Shown one piece after another: positions 28,111 through 37,478 of a stretch of 62,220 bases of DNA. The stretch is from Clostridiales bacterium. Lineage in GTDB: Bacteria > Bacillota > Clostridia > Saccharofermentanales > DTU023. The position numbers were made by a program, and so were the translations under genes. Within the stretch, counting starts at the first letter, position 1; every line of letters starts with the position of its first letter. The notes under the pieces are model-generated. The model saw nothing but the letters and a program-made list of their open reading frames with translations. It did not search any database and was not told where the DNA came from. Location of the stretch: assembly GCA_028724525.1 (NCBI GenBank), contig JAQYCV010000013.1, forward strand, positions 1 through 62,220. Reading direction: 5' to 3'.

Positions 28111-28683
28111 ATGGCTTACCGTAGTCTTAAAAAACTCAAGCGGATTGACCTCCTGGAAATGTTAATCGCCCAGGTCGAAGAAAATGAACGCCTCCTGGAT
28201 AAAGTTGAGCAACTCCAATTCCAGCTAGACCGCCTGCGACTAGAAACTAGCCAGGGGCCAGTCCCCCCCAACCGCCCCGTACCGGCTGGCCCGGGTCAGG
28301 GGTCAGCTGATCCCCGCCGACGGTCCCCACAGTCGGGGCCCAGCCAGGGGCGGGAATTCGGCTCTAATCGGGCCTTTACTCCTGCTCAGGGCTTCGACTC
28401 CCCAGCTACAAACCGGGCCCCCGCTTCTGGTCCACACAGGCCGGACCAGGCTCGGCCGCCCTTTGCTGCCAAAGCCGGGTCTCCACCAACCGGGCCCGGT
28501 TCTTTGCCTGCAAAGTCCGGCTCTTCACCAGCTGGCTCCAGCCACCAACCCCTACCGACCCCCATGTCCGACCCACGGCCCAACCCTGGTGCTAATGCTT
28601 TTAACCAGCCCCGCCAAACGTCCGAATCTGACCCTCATGGATGTGGCAGCCCTGCACGTGCAGGAGACTGGAGGCAAACTTAA
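28111..28683 (+). CDS. Coiled-coil and proline-rich protein of the pilus operon
   Basis: 190 aa, no family recognised with certainty. Residues about 1-48 (SLKKLKRIDLLEMLIAQVEE and on) are strongly helical with heptad leucines, predicting a coiled coil. The rest is Pro/Ser/Gly/Ala-rich and likely disordered, with repeated PAxSG and PxGPG patches. There is no signal peptide or membrane helix, so it should be cytosolic. It overlaps the signal peptidase gene at TAATG, so the two are translated together. I infer a scaffold or chaperone role around secretion of the pilus proteins. A weak AAAGAG-type site precedes the ATG. Confidence 0.72.
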   Translation: MAYRSLKKLKRIDLLEMLIAQVEENERLLDKVEQLQFQLDRLRLETSQGPVPPNRPVPAGPGQGSADPRRRSPQSGPSQGREFGSNRAFTPAQGFDSPATNRAPASGPHRPDQARPPFAAKAGSPPTGPGSLPAKSGSSPAGSSHQPLPTPMSDPRPNPGANAFNQPRQTSESDPHGCGSPARAGDWRQT

Positions 28684-29459
28684 TGGCTGGCCGGTACAAG
28701 AGACGTAGCCAGGGGCCACAAGCCTTCCGGGATAAACGCCAGGAACAGGAAGCCGTGCGGTCTGCAGGTGAAGCCGTCCTGGCCGAAGAAGCCATCCGCC
28801 AAGAACTGGCCGCAATGACGGCAAAACGCCAAGCCCGCCACCGCAAATCGGATTTGGAGTCCTCCAAACTCTTGCAGGACCTGAACCAAATGCCCCTCCA
28901 TGAGCGCAAGCAAGCCCTGCAAGAAGAACTCCGCCGTGAGCGCTTCCAAGACCGTTACCGGAAAGCGCTCCGCAGCACCTTCTTCAGCCTAGTCGTAGTC
29001 GCTGCTATCGCCGTCCTCGTCGCAACACTTTGGCTTCCCGTCCTCCAGGTCTACGGCAACTCCATGAACCCTACCCTAGAAGATGGGGAAGTCCTCATCT
29101 CTCTCCATAATGGGCAATACCATGTCGGCGACATCATAGCCTTTTATTACAACAACAAAGTCCTGATCAAGCGGGTCATCGGCAACCCCGGTGACTGGAT
29201 TGATATTGATCAGGATGGCAATGTGAAAGTCAACCAGAAAGAACTCGACGAACCCTATGTCCAAGATAAGGCCCTTGGTGACTGTGATATCTCCTTGCCT
29301 TTCCAAGTCCCCGAAGGCCGTATCTTTGTCATGGGCGACCACCGGTCGACTTCGGTAGACTCCCGTAAAGAAGCCGTAGGCTGCATCGCAGATGAGCAGA
29401 TTGTAGGCCGACTCATCTACAGAATCTGGCCCCTCCGGGACATGGGTCCGCTGAAGTAA
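28683..29459 (+). CDS. Signal peptidase I of the pilus locus
   Basis: A 258-aa membrane serine protease that removes signal peptides. A charged, helical cytosolic N-terminal region of about 95 residues precedes one transmembrane segment (about 100-120). The catalytic Ser127 is in GNSMNPTL, Lys163 is in IKRVIGNPGD, and the GDHRSTSVDSR box lies near the C terminus. The ATG at 28683 overlaps the stop codon of the upstream gene (TAATG) and has TGGAGG upstream; an in-frame start 14 codons earlier is less likely. Its place in the operon suggests it serves the pilins. Confidence 0.92.
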   Translation: MAGRYKRRSQGPQAFRDKRQEQEAVRSAGEAVLAEEAIRQELAAMTAKRQARHRKSDLESSKLLQDLNQMPLHERKQALQEELRRERFQDRYRKALRSTFFSLVVVAAIAVLVATLWLPVLQVYGNSMNPTLEDGEVLISLHNGQYHVGDIIAFYYNNKVLIKRVIGNPGDWIDIDQDGNVKVNQKELDEPYVQDKALGDCDISLPFQVPEGRIFVMGDHRSTSVDSRKEAVGCIADEQIVGRLIYRIWPLRDMGPLK

Positions 29460-29505
29460 CCAGCTCTTAAAGCGAGTGGCCCAGCCTGGCCATAGAAAGA
29501 TTTTT

Positions 29506-30207
29506 ATGTCAGAAAGCCAGAAATCCGATAGCAACCCAAATTACGCTGATCCCGCTACACCGCCTAGCCTAGGCTTCCATCCCAGGAAAAGCCGCCGGCA
29601 ACCGGGCTTCTGGTTTTTCGTCTTGGGCTTTGCCTTTTTCTTGGCAGCTGCTGGCCTCAGCCTCTACAATGTCTGGCAGGCCCACCAGGCAGAAGAGGCC
29701 ATCACGAGCGCCCTTCATGACCTGCCCCCAAAAATTCAAGAAGCTATGGAAAAAACAAGCGGTGCCCCTCAAGGCCAACGTCCCGCCCCTGACTGGCCCA
29801 TGCCCGTGGCCCAAGTGGAGGGAGAGGAAATCATAGGCGTCTTAGAAGTTCCTCGGACCGGCCTGGTTCTGCCTATCTTATCCACTTGGGACTATGACAA
29901 ATTAAAGCATTTCCCTTGCTATTATCATGGATCTATTTACCGTAAAGATGCGGTTTTTTTCTCCCATGACTATCCCTTCCAATTTGGAGGCCTGACGGAA
30001 TTGGAAGAAGGGGATACGGCCCGCTTTATTGATTGTGCTGGCAATATCTTTACTTATCGCTTCCAGGAACAAGAATACCTCCAAGCCACAGACGTGGAAG
30101 ATATGGTTTTCAAAGATGACTGGGATCTCACCCTCTTTACTTGTGCCTACAACGGTTTGGCGCGCTATGCCTATCGCTTTGTGGAAGATAACTTTTTCGC
30201 TCCTTAG
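29506..30207 (+). CDS. Second sortase (class B-like) of the pilus locus
   Basis: A 233-aa sortase with an N-terminal transmembrane segment (about 34-56). Active-site residues read as His154 in FFSHDYPF, Cys213 in TLFTCAYNG and Arg220 in LARYAYRF. It lacks the C-terminal membrane helix of class C sortases, so it more likely anchors pili or monomers to the wall than polymerises them. The class is uncertain (B or a related group). The start is ATG at 29506 with AAAGA upstream; a GTG 30 bp earlier is possible. It is the last gene of the pilus locus. Confidence 0.85.
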   Translation: MSESQKSDSNPNYADPATPPSLGFHPRKSRRQPGFWFFVLGFAFFLAAAGLSLYNVWQAHQAEEAITSALHDLPPKIQEAMEKTSGAPQGQRPAPDWPMPVAQVEGEEIIGVLEVPRTGLVLPILSTWDYDKLKHFPCYYHGSIYRKDAVFFSHDYPFQFGGLTELEEGDTARFIDCAGNIFTYRFQEQEYLQATDVEDMVFKDDWDLTLFTCAYNGLARYAYRFVEDNFFAP

Positions 30208-30318
30208 TCATACCGCTGAAGGCGCACTCTATTTAGGTCTTCAGAATATTTCGGGGAAAAAAGAGAATAAGAGTCTCAATTCCCCCAGTTTTTCATGCAC
30301 TTGCTAGGGCATATTACG

Positions 30319-30348
30319 TTTACAAGACCAGGTTAATTTTGTTAGAAT
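30319..30348 (+). promoter_or_regulatory. Promoter of rpsL operon
   Basis: TTTACA at 30319-30324 and TAGAAT at 30343-30348, 18 bp apart. The predicted start is near 30355, just before a terminator-type hairpin. Confidence 0.65.
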
Positions 30349-30356
30349 GAGTCGTC

Positions 30357-30378
30357 AAAGCCCGTCAAGGGCTTTTTT
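30357..30378 (+). terminator. Terminator-type hairpin upstream of rpsL
   Basis: AAAGCCC-GTCAA-GGGCTTTTTT is a classical intrinsic terminator. It lies downstream of the probable rpsL promoter. It most likely ends pilus-operon transcripts, and transcripts starting at about 30355 would begin right at or in the stem. Confidence 0.75.
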
Positions 30379-30410
30379 ATGGACAAAAACTTTATGAAAG
30401 GAGATGTCAG

Positions 30411-30830
30411 ATGCCTACATTCAACCAACTGGTTAAACAAGGTCGTCAGAGCAAAAAGGAAAAGTCTAAGGCGCCAGCCCTGGGCGTAGGGATGAATACA
30501 ATCAAAAATAAGTATTCTCACTACACGTCCCCACAAAAGCGTGGAGTTTGCACCGTGGTCAAAACAAGTACCCCGAAAAAGCCTAACTCTGCCCTGCGTA
30601 AAGTGGCTCGTGTCCGCCTTACCAACCAACAAGAAGTCTCTGCTTATATCCCTGGTATTGGTCACAACCTCCAGGAACACAGCGTCGTCTTAGTGCGTGG
30701 TGGTAGGGTTAGAGACCTCCCTGGCGTACGTTACCACGTCGTACGGGGAACCCTGGATGCTGCCGGAGTCAACAACCGTGCCCAAGGCCGGTCCAAATAC
30801 GGTACCAAACGACCCAAGTCTGCGAAGTAG
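30411..30830 (+). CDS. rpsL: 30S ribosomal protein S12
   Basis: A 139-aa decoding-site protein of the small subunit. The start [12 protein letters not shown], the [17 protein letters not shown] segment and [20 protein letters not shown] are family signatures. The streptomycin-contact lysines in TPKKPN and the RVRDLPG loop look wild-type. AAAGGAGATG precedes the ATG. It is first in rpsL-rpsG-fusA-tuf. Confidence 0.98.
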   Translation: MPTFNQLVKQGRQSKKEKSKAPALGVGMNTIKNKYSHYTSPQKRGVCTVVKTSTPKKPNSALRKVARVRLTNQQEVSAYIPGIGHNLQEHSVVLVRGGRVRDLPGVRYHVVRGTLDAAGVNNRAQGRSKYGTKRPKSAK

Positions 30831-30986
30831 TTCTTCGGCAGTTGTGTTGACGTGTTCTTACAATCATCTGCCCTCTTTTTACGTATAGAAGTCAAAGGGC
30901 TACATGATGATTGGCACACACGTAATAACACGTGAGTACCTATGATTTCGGTTTAATCCGCATAATCATGAAAGGAGGGAAGCAAG

Positions 30987-31457
30987 ATGCCTAGAAAAGG
31001 TCATGTCCCTAAAAGAGAAATCTTACCTGACCCTGTTTACCAAGACCTCAAGGTCGCCAAGCTGATCAATACAGTCATGCTGGATGGTAAGAAGGGCCTC
31101 GCCCAAAGAATTGTATATTCTTCCTTCGACCTGATCAAAGATAAAACAGGTGAAGAAGGTATTGAGGCTTTCAACAAAGCACTAGAAAATGTCATGCCCG
31201 TACTCGAGGTTAAGGCACGCCGGGTTGGTGGTTCTAACTACCAAGTCCCCATCGAAGTCCGCCCCGAAAGACGGCAAACCTTAGCTCTGCGCTGGATCGT
31301 TACAGCCGCGCGTGATCGGAGCGAACGTACCATGAGAGAACGCCTGGCGGCGGAGATCATGGATGCGGTCAATGGTCAGGGCGCAGCTTACAGACGTAAA
31401 GAAGAAATGCACAGAGCAGCTGAGGCCAACCGTGCCTTTGCCCATTATCGCTGGTAG
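30987..31457 (+). CDS. rpsG: 30S ribosomal protein S7
   Basis: A 156-aa primary 16S rRNA-binding protein of the 30S head. [42 protein letters not shown] and the C-terminal [10 protein letters not shown] are typical. GAAAGGAGGGAA precedes the ATG. The 156-bp spacer from rpsL contains imperfect inverted repeats (ACACGT region) but no clear promoter. Confidence 0.98.
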   Translation: MPRKGHVPKREILPDPVYQDLKVAKLINTVMLDGKKGLAQRIVYSSFDLIKDKTGEEGIEAFNKALENVMPVLEVKARRVGGSNYQVPIEVRPERRQTLALRWIVTAARDRSERTMRERLAAEIMDAVNGQGAAYRRKEEMHRAAEANRAFAHYRW

Positions 31458-31492
31458 TCCGGTTTACTGCCGGAGAAAGGAGTTTGAGCCAC

Positions 31493-33559
31493 ATGGCCAG
31501 ACAATTCTCAATTAAAGATACGAGAAATATTGGTATCATGGCCCACATTGATGCTGGTAAAACCACCACGACAGAGCGGATCCTCTACTACACAGGCAAG
31601 ATCCACCGTCTGGGTGAGACCCATGAGGGCGCTGCTACCATGGACTTCATGGAGCAGGAACAGGAGCGGGGGATTACCATTCAATCTGCCGCGACGACAG
31701 CCCAGTGGAGACATTGCCGCATTAACATCATTGACACGCCGGGACACGTAGACTTCACGGTAGAAGTTGAACGTTCTCTGCGGGTACTCGATGGTGCGGT
31801 TACTGTTCTGGATGCCAAGAGCGGCGTAGAGCCCCAAACTGAAACAGTTTGGCGTCAGGCGGATACCTATAAGGTTCCCCGCATGGCCTATGTCAACAAG
31901 ATGGACGTCCTGGGTGCCAACTTCTTCAATGTTGTGGACATGATGAAGGAGCGCTTAGGCGCTAATGCTGTCCCCATCCAACTGCCTATCGGCAAAGAGG
32001 ATGATTTCCGGGGCATCATTGACCTGATGACCATGAAGGCAGAACTCTACGAGGCAGACGACCAGGGCAAAACCTTTGTCGTAGAAGAGATTCCTGAGGA
32101 TCTACGGGATCTTGCACAAAAATGGCACGAGGACTTAGTCGAAGCCATCTGCGAGACCGACGAGGAACTTTCTAATAAGTACCTGGCTGAAGAGGAAATT
32201 ACGGAGCAAGAGCTACGTAAAGCCTTGCGCAAAGCCACGGTTACCAACGAAATTGTTCCCGTTACCTGTGGGTCTTCCTACCGCAATAAGGGCGTGCAAA
32301 TGCTCTTAGATGCCGTTGTAGACTACATGCCTTCACCTCTGGATATTGAAGCCATCAAGGGTATTAACCCGAATACAGAAGAGGAAGAGAAGCGCCATGC
32401 TTCTGATGAAGAACCCTTTTCTGCCTTGGCTTTCAAGATCATGACAGACCCCTATGTGGGTAAGTTATGCTTCTTCCGGGTTTATTCCGGAACTCTGGAG
32501 GCAGGTTCCTATGTTTACAACAGCAGCAAAGGCAAGCGGGAGCGGATTGGCCGTCTGCTCATGATGCACGCTAATCACCGAGAAGACACGGATAAAGTGT
32601 ATGCCGGTGATATCGTGGCGGCTGTTGGACTTAAAGATACCGGCACAGGTGATAGCTTGTGTGTGGAAGACCACCCCATTATTTTGGAATCTATGGAATT
32701 CCCCGAGCCAGTTATCTCTGTCGCTATCGAACCTAAGTCCAAGGCCTCTCAGGAAAAGATGACCGTTGCCCTGCTCAAGCTGGCAGAAGAAGATCCTACC
32801 TTCCGTACCTATACGGATTCAGAAACTGGCCAAACCCTCATCTCCGGTATGGGTGAGCTCCACTTGGAAGTTATTGTGGACCGCCTCTTCCGGGAATTCC
32901 GGGTAGAAGCCAATGTAGGTAAACCCCGCGTTGCCTTCAAGGAAACTATTACCAAGCCCGCACGTGCCCAAGGCCGTTTTGTTCGCCAATCTGGCGGCCA
33001 TGGCCAGTACGGTGACTGCGTCTTGGAAGTAGAACCCCTGGAGTCTGGCGCAGGCTTTGAGTTTGTAGACAAAATCGTGGGTGGTATTATTCCCAAGGAA
33101 TACATCCCTGCGGTGCAAGCAGGTATCGAAGAAGCCATGAAATCCGGGACCATTGCTGGCTATCCTGTCGTAGACGTCAGGGTCAGTTTGGTGGATGGTT
33201 CCTACCACGAGGTAGACTCCTCTGAAATGGCCTTCAAGATTGCGGGTTCTATGGGCTTTAAGGAAGCCATGAAACTCGGTTCCCCCGTGCTCCTAGAACC
33301 TGTCATGAAGGTTGATGTTGTGGTCCCTGAGGAATACTTAGGTGACGTTATGGGCGATATCAGCTCCCGTCGGGGTCAAATCACCGGCACGGAGGCTAGA
33401 TCCAATGCCATGAACATTCACGCCTTTGTACCTCTATCTGAGATGTTCGGTTATGCGACCAGCCTGCGGTCCAGCACCCAGGGTCGCGGCACCTTCGTCA
33501 TGCAGACAGACCACTTCGAACCTGTTCCTAAGAGCAAACTCGAAGAAATTACCCAATAA
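31493..33559 (+). CDS. fusA: Elongation factor G
   Basis: A 688-aa translocation GTPase. G1 AHIDAGKTT, switch [13 protein letters not shown]3 DTPGHVDF with the catalytic His, and G4 [10 protein letters not shown] are intact, and domain IV has GGHGQYGDC. The ATG at 31493 is favoured because AAAGGAG lies ten bases before it; a TTG at 31484 is too close to that site. It follows rpsG by 35 bp in the same operon. Confidence 0.98.
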   Translation: MARQFSIKDTRNIGIMAHIDAGKTTTTERILYYTGKIHRLGETHEGAATMDFMEQEQERGITIQSAATTAQWRHCRINIIDTPGHVDFTVEVERSLRVLDGAVTVLDAKSGVEPQTETVWRQADTYKVPRMAYVNKMDVLGANFFNVVDMMKERLGANAVPIQLPIGKEDDFRGIIDLMTMKAELYEADDQGKTFVVEEIPEDLRDLAQKWHEDLVEAICETDEELSNKYLAEEEITEQELRKALRKATVTNEIVPVTCGSSYRNKGVQMLLDAVVDYMPSPLDIEAIKGINPNTEEEEKRHASDEEPFSALAFKIMTDPYVGKLCFFRVYSGTLEAGSYVYNSSKGKRERIGRLLMMHANHREDTDKVYAGDIVAAVGLKDTGTGDSLCVEDHPIILESMEFPEPVISVAIEPKSKASQEKMTVALLKLAEEDPTFRTYTDSETGQTLISGMGELHLEVIVDRLFREFRVEANVGKPRVAFKETITKPARAQGRFVRQSGGHGQYGDCVLEVEPLESGAGFEFVDKIVGGIIPKEYIPAVQAGIEEAMKSGTIAGYPVVDVRVSLVDGSYHEVDSSEMAFKIAGSMGFKEAMKLGSPVLLEPVMKVDVVVPEEYLGDVMGDISSRRGQITGTEARSNAMNIHAFVPLSEMFGYATSLRSSTQGRGTFVMQTDHFEPVPKSKLEEITQ

Positions 33560-33608
33560 CAGCACAGACTTGCCGCAACCTGTTACGCGGCAGTAAACGC
33601 GGAGATAA

Positions 33609-33636
33609 TTGCTAAAAATCTCTAGATGTGTAAAAT
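33609..33636 (+). promoter_or_regulatory. Putative tuf promoter
   Basis: TTGCTA at 33609-33614 and TAAAAT at 33631-33636 with 16-bp spacing, in the 144-bp gap before tuf. This would allow extra EF-Tu transcription in addition to the operon promoter. Confidence 0.55.
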
Positions 33637-33703
33637 AGATAAAGTGACAGGATATTGCCAATTAAGATTTCAGTTATAACTGTACATAAGGAGGAAGTTC
33701 TCA

Positions 33704-34903
33704 ATGGGCAAAGCCAAATTTGAAAGAAACAAACCCCACGTAAACGTAGGTACCATCGGTCACGTTGACCACGGTAAGACCACTCTTACTGCTGCAATTA
33801 CTAAAGTCCTCTCCCTCAAGGGTGAAGCAAGCTTCATGGACTACGCCAACATCGATAAGGCTCCGGAAGAGAGAGAACGTGGTATCACCATCAACTCTTC
33901 TCACGTTGAGTACGAGACAGATAAACGTCACTACGCCCACGTAGACTGCCCTGGACACGCCGACTATATCAAAAACATGATTACCGGTGCTGCTCAGATG
34001 GACGGTGCTATCCTCGTAGTATCTGCTGCAGACGGCCCCATGCCTCAGACTCGTGAGCATATCCTGCTCGCCCGTCAGGTTGGTGTTCCTGCCATCGTCG
34101 TCTTCCTGAACAAGGCTGACCAATCCGACCCCGAGCTGATCGAACTGACTGAGATGGAAGTTCGTGAACTCCTCAACGAATATGACTTCCCCGGCGATGA
34201 TACCCCGATCATCGTAGGTTCCGCCCTGCAGGCCCTGGAGTCTGACGAAACGGATGCTAGCGCTGACGTTTACAAGCCCATCAACGATCTGATGGATGCT
34301 GTTGACAGCTTTATCCCCACTCCTACCCGTCCTGTGGATCAGCCCTTCCTGCTCCCCATCGAAGACGTATTCACCATTTCCGGCCGTGGTACTGTTGCTA
34401 CCGGTCGTGTAGAGCGTGGTACTATCCACATGAACGAGCCTGTTGAAGTTGTAGGCCTCCAGGATGAACCCCTTAAGACCGTTGTTACCGGTATCGAAAT
34501 GTTCCATAAGCTGATGGAAGAAGGCGAAGCTGGTGATAACGTTGGTCTGCTCCTCCGTGGTGTTAACCGTACCGATATCGAGCGCGGCCAAGTCATTGCT
34601 AAGCCCGGCTCTGTACACCCCCATACCAAGTTTTCTGCTCAGATCTACGTTCTGACCACGGATGAGGGTGGCCGGCACAGCCCCTTCTTCACTGGCTATC
34701 GTCCTCAGTTCTACTTCCGTACAACTGACGTTACCGGTGTTGCCCACCTGCCCGAAGGCATCGAAATGTGCATGCCTGGTGACCACGTCACCATCAACGT
34801 AGAGCTCATTACCCCTATCGCCATTGAAAAGGGTCTGAAGTTCGCTATCCGTGAGGGTGGTAAGACCGTAGGTTCCGGTACTGTTTCTGACATTATCGAA
34901 TAA
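33704..34903 (+). CDS. tuf: Elongation factor Tu
   Basis: A 399-aa GTPase that brings aminoacyl-tRNA to the ribosome. [60 protein letters not shown] and NKAD are the nucleotide-binding motifs (NKAD in place of the more usual NKCD). Domains II and III follow at normal length. AAGGAGGAAG precedes the ATG. A large open frame on the opposite strand (33701-34786) is a codon-bias shadow. Confidence 0.98.
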   Translation: MGKAKFERNKPHVNVGTIGHVDHGKTTLTAAITKVLSLKGEASFMDYANIDKAPEERERGITINSSHVEYETDKRHYAHVDCPGHADYIKNMITGAAQMDGAILVVSAADGPMPQTREHILLARQVGVPAIVVFLNKADQSDPELIELTEMEVRELLNEYDFPGDDTPIIVGSALQALESDETDASADVYKPINDLMDAVDSFIPTPTRPVDQPFLLPIEDVFTISGRGTVATGRVERGTIHMNEPVEVVGLQDEPLKTVVTGIEMFHKLMEEGEAGDNVGLLLRGVNRTDIERGQVIAKPGSVHPHTKFSAQIYVLTTDEGGRHSPFFTGYRPQFYFRTTDVTGVAHLPEGIEMCMPGDHVTINVELITPIAIEKGLKFAIREGGKTVGSGTVSDIIE

Positions 34904-34925
34904 GTAACCTATCTCTTAAACCTGT

Positions 34926-34953
34926 AAATAGCCCCCAGCTGGGGGCTATTTTT
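34926..34953 (+). terminator. Terminator after tuf
   Basis: AATAGCCCCC pairs with GGGGGCTATT, centred on AGCT, followed by T residues. A TATACT box (34956-34961) comes right after and may belong to the next gene. Confidence 0.92.
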
Positions 34954-35044
34954 GTTATACTCCAAATGCTGTGATGGTGGGTGTGCTGACCGCATGGCCT
35001 CTGCCTCCTTCTCCAGCATTTATTATCAAAGAGAGGTATTTTTG

Positions 35045-36265
35045 ATGATCCCCCGTAAACTAGATCAATACCTATATATGCTTTGTGGTATAGACCGCCG
35101 TTTGGAGAAATTTGAGAACCTGTTCACCCTTCCGGGCGGAGTGTCTTATAATTCCTATTTTTTAGACGATGAGAAAACCTTGCTCTTAGACTCTATTGAC
35201 CAAGCCGTTGCCGAGGGCTTCATGGCTGCCCTAGAGGGGCTCCTCCAGGCCCGAGACTTGGACATACTTGTTTGCCATCACGCTGAGCCCGACCATTGCG
35301 CTACGATTGTGGATTTAATGGCCAAATATCCCAAGTGCCAGCTTTATGTCTCTGCCTTGGGCTACAAGTTGCTCCAGCAATTCCATCCCCAAATTGATTA
35401 CTCAGAGGACCGTCTAGTCTTAATAGATGAATCGACCAAGCTCACTACGGGCAAGCACCAGTTCTCCTTTGTTAAAGCAGCTAATGTCCACTGGCCAGAA
35501 GTCTTTTTCTCCTATGAAGAGACGACGGGAACGCTCTTTTCTGCTGACGCCTTTGGCTCCTTTGGCGCGCCGGCTGGCTATATCTATGCGGATCAATGTG
35601 CTTATGAGCAGGATTGGCTGGATGAAAGCCGCCGCTATTATTGCAATATCGTGGGCCGTCAGGGGGCCGCTGTCCAGACCGCTCTGCAAAAGGCCAGAGA
35701 ATTGGAGATCAAACGTATTTGTCCTGTCCATGGCTTAGTCCTTCGCAAGCCGGAAGACCTGAGCCTCATGTTGGATAAATATGACCGCTGGTCTCGCTAT
35801 GTTGCCGAAGACAAGGGAACGGTGATTGTTTACGGCTCCATGTATAACCATTCCGCGGACTTAGCAGACAGCTTGGCGGCCTATTTGGCAGATCAAGAGG
35901 CGGGTTGCATCCGAGTCTATGATGTTTCTAAGACCAATCCGTCCTATATTATTGCCGACCTCTTCCGCTTCTCGCATGCCGTCTTTATCTGTAATAACTA
36001 TAATACTGAACTGTATCCGCAGATGGATGCTCTCTTGCGTGAGCTCATGATGCTCAATTGGGATAATCATGCCTATAGCTTAGTCGGCAACATGTCCTGG
36101 GGTGGCCGCGGACTCAAAATTGCGGAAGAGATACTCTCTAAGGGCAAAAATCTCAGCCGGATAGAGGAGGAGTTTACTATTAAGTCTTCGCCCAAGCAGG
36201 CTGACCTGGAGTCTGCCCAAGCTCTCGCTCAAGCGATAGCTAGCCATATGCAGGAGGACGTTTAG
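35045..36265 (+). CDS. FprA-family flavodiiron protein
   Basis: A 406-aa A-type flavoprotein: a metallo-beta-lactamase-like diiron domain (about 1-245) followed by a flavodoxin-like domain (about 250-395). HAEPDH is the HxExDH diiron motif, VHWPEVFFSYEETTGTLFSADAFG and CPVHG supply further ligands, and VIVYGSMYNHSADLAD is the FMN loop, here lacking the usual T-G-N. Such proteins reduce oxygen to water or NO to N2O, protecting anaerobes. The ATG at 35045 has GAGAGG upstream and gives typical family length; an upstream TTG at 34952 would add an unlikely Cys-rich leader. It is convergent with dus. Confidence 0.9.
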   Translation: MIPRKLDQYLYMLCGIDRRLEKFENLFTLPGGVSYNSYFLDDEKTLLLDSIDQAVAEGFMAALEGLLQARDLDILVCHHAEPDHCATIVDLMAKYPKCQLYVSALGYKLLQQFHPQIDYSEDRLVLIDESTKLTTGKHQFSFVKAANVHWPEVFFSYEETTGTLFSADAFGSFGAPAGYIYADQCAYEQDWLDESRRYYCNIVGRQGAAVQTALQKARELEIKRICPVHGLVLRKPEDLSLMLDKYDRWSRYVAEDKGTVIVYGSMYNHSADLADSLAAYLADQEAGCIRVYDVSKTNPSYIIADLFRFSHAVFICNNYNTELYPQMDALLRELMMLNWDNHAYSLVGNMSWGGRGLKIAEEILSKGKNLSRIEEEFTIKSSPKQADLESAQALAQAIASHMQEDV

Positions 36266-36269
36266 CCTC

Positions 36270-37322
36270 TTAGTCGAGGGTATTGGCCTGGACTACTTCG
36301 GCGACTAGAATTTCCAGGTCTTGCAGAGTCCTTAAGTCCGACAAAGCCCGGCGAAAGCGGGCCGCCTCCCGCAGGCCCTTGAAGTAATAGCTTAAGCTGG
36401 TGCGAAATTCCCGCATGGCCATTTCTGGTCCCAGACTTTGGGCGGACAACTGGTAATGGTGTAGGATATGGTCTGCCCATTCTTGCCCTTCCGGTGCCTG
36501 GAAAGCTATCCCTTGGTCTTGGGCCAGGATTTCTGCAAAGAGCCAAGGCCTGCCCAAGGCCGCGCGGCCAATCATGCAGGCATCTGCCTTATAAGTCTTA
36601 AGGAGGACCTGGCAGTCTTGCCAGGTCTGGATATCTCCATTGGCTGCCAGGGGTATCTGGACCTGGGCAGCAGTCTCTCCTATGATTTCCCAGTCTGCCT
36701 GCCCGGTGTACATTTGTTCGCGGGTACGACCGTGGAGGGCCAGGGCTGAAGCTCCGGCCTCTTGCAAAAGCTTAGCGAAGCTTGGGGCGTTGATATGGTC
36801 CTGGTCCCAGCCCGACCGGAATTTAACTGTGATTTGCTTGCCAAAGGGACGAGCTGCCTCCACGGCGGCCTCTACCAGGCGGGCAGCCAGGTCAGGGGTC
36901 CGCATAAGGGCAGACCCGGCCCCTGTTTGGACAACTTTCTTGACGGGGCAGCCCATGTTGAGGTCGATGAAAGCCGTTTGACTATAAAGAGGGTGCTGCA
37001 AGAGACGGGGAATGGCTTGCCGTAGATCATCTGGATCAAAGGCGAAAAGCTGGATGGCAGCCGGAGCCTGCAGGGAAGAAATGTCCAAGTAGCGGGCATT
37101 GTGGTCAAAGTAAGGGTCATAGACAATCGCTCGGGCGGAGACTAATTCTGTAATGGTCAGACCTGCCCCCCAGTCTTCACAAATTCGCCGAAAAGCTAAG
37201 CCGCCCGGCCCTGCCATGGGAGCTAGTTGAAGGCGGTTAGGAAGTTCGATTCCTGCCCAGGGGAGGGGAGCGGTCAGTGTCACGCTTTGTGCCCTTTGTC
37301 TGTATTCTTTCTGGTCTTTCAC
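36270..37322 (-). CDS. dus: tRNA-dihydrouridine synthase
   Basis: A 350-aa flavin enzyme reducing uridine to dihydrouridine in tRNA. LAPMAGPGGLAFRRIC, DLNMGCPVKKVVQTGAGSAL (with the catalytic Cys), VKFRSGWD, LHGRTREQMYTG, ANGDIQT and CMIGRAALGRPWLF cover the FMN-binding barrel. The start is GTG at 37322 with a poor ribosome binding site; the N-terminal 20 residues are not conserved. The paralogue type cannot be fixed. Confidence 0.94.
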   Translation of the reverse strand: MKDQKEYRQRAQSVTLTAPLPWAGIELPNRLQLAPMAGPGGLAFRRICEDWGAGLTITELVSARAIVYDPYFDHNARYLDISSLQAPAAIQLFAFDPDDLRQAIPRLLQHPLYSQTAFIDLNMGCPVKKVVQTGAGSALMRTPDLAARLVEAAVEAARPFGKQITVKFRSGWDQDHINAPSFAKLLQEAGASALALHGRTREQMYTGQADWEIIGETAAQVQIPLAANGDIQTWQDCQVLLKTYKADACMIGRAALGRPWLFAEILAQDQGIAFQAPEGQEWADHILHHYQLSAQSLGPEMAMREFRTSLSYYFKGLREAARFRRALSDLRTLQDLEILVAEVVQANTLD

Positions 37323-37478
37323 GTAAAAATTTAAAGGCTTTCTCTTTTATTTTATGGGCTAATACTTTATCCTATGTTCAGGCAAGGGGACGAGTCCCCG
37401 CCCTATTGCCCTCATATGTACTATAATAAAGGATATTAGCAAAATTGCTTGGTCCGTGACCATATTGGAGGATAAACA

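Noticed and set aside
18708-29459. Insertion sequence or phage origin of the pilus island
   Set aside because: No transposase, integrase, terminal repeats or tRNA junction is seen at either edge; transfer is possible but not shown.
33701-34786. 361-codon open frame opposite tuf
   Set aside because: EF-Tu on the plus strand is unmistakable; the opposite frame arises from its biased codon use and resembles no family.
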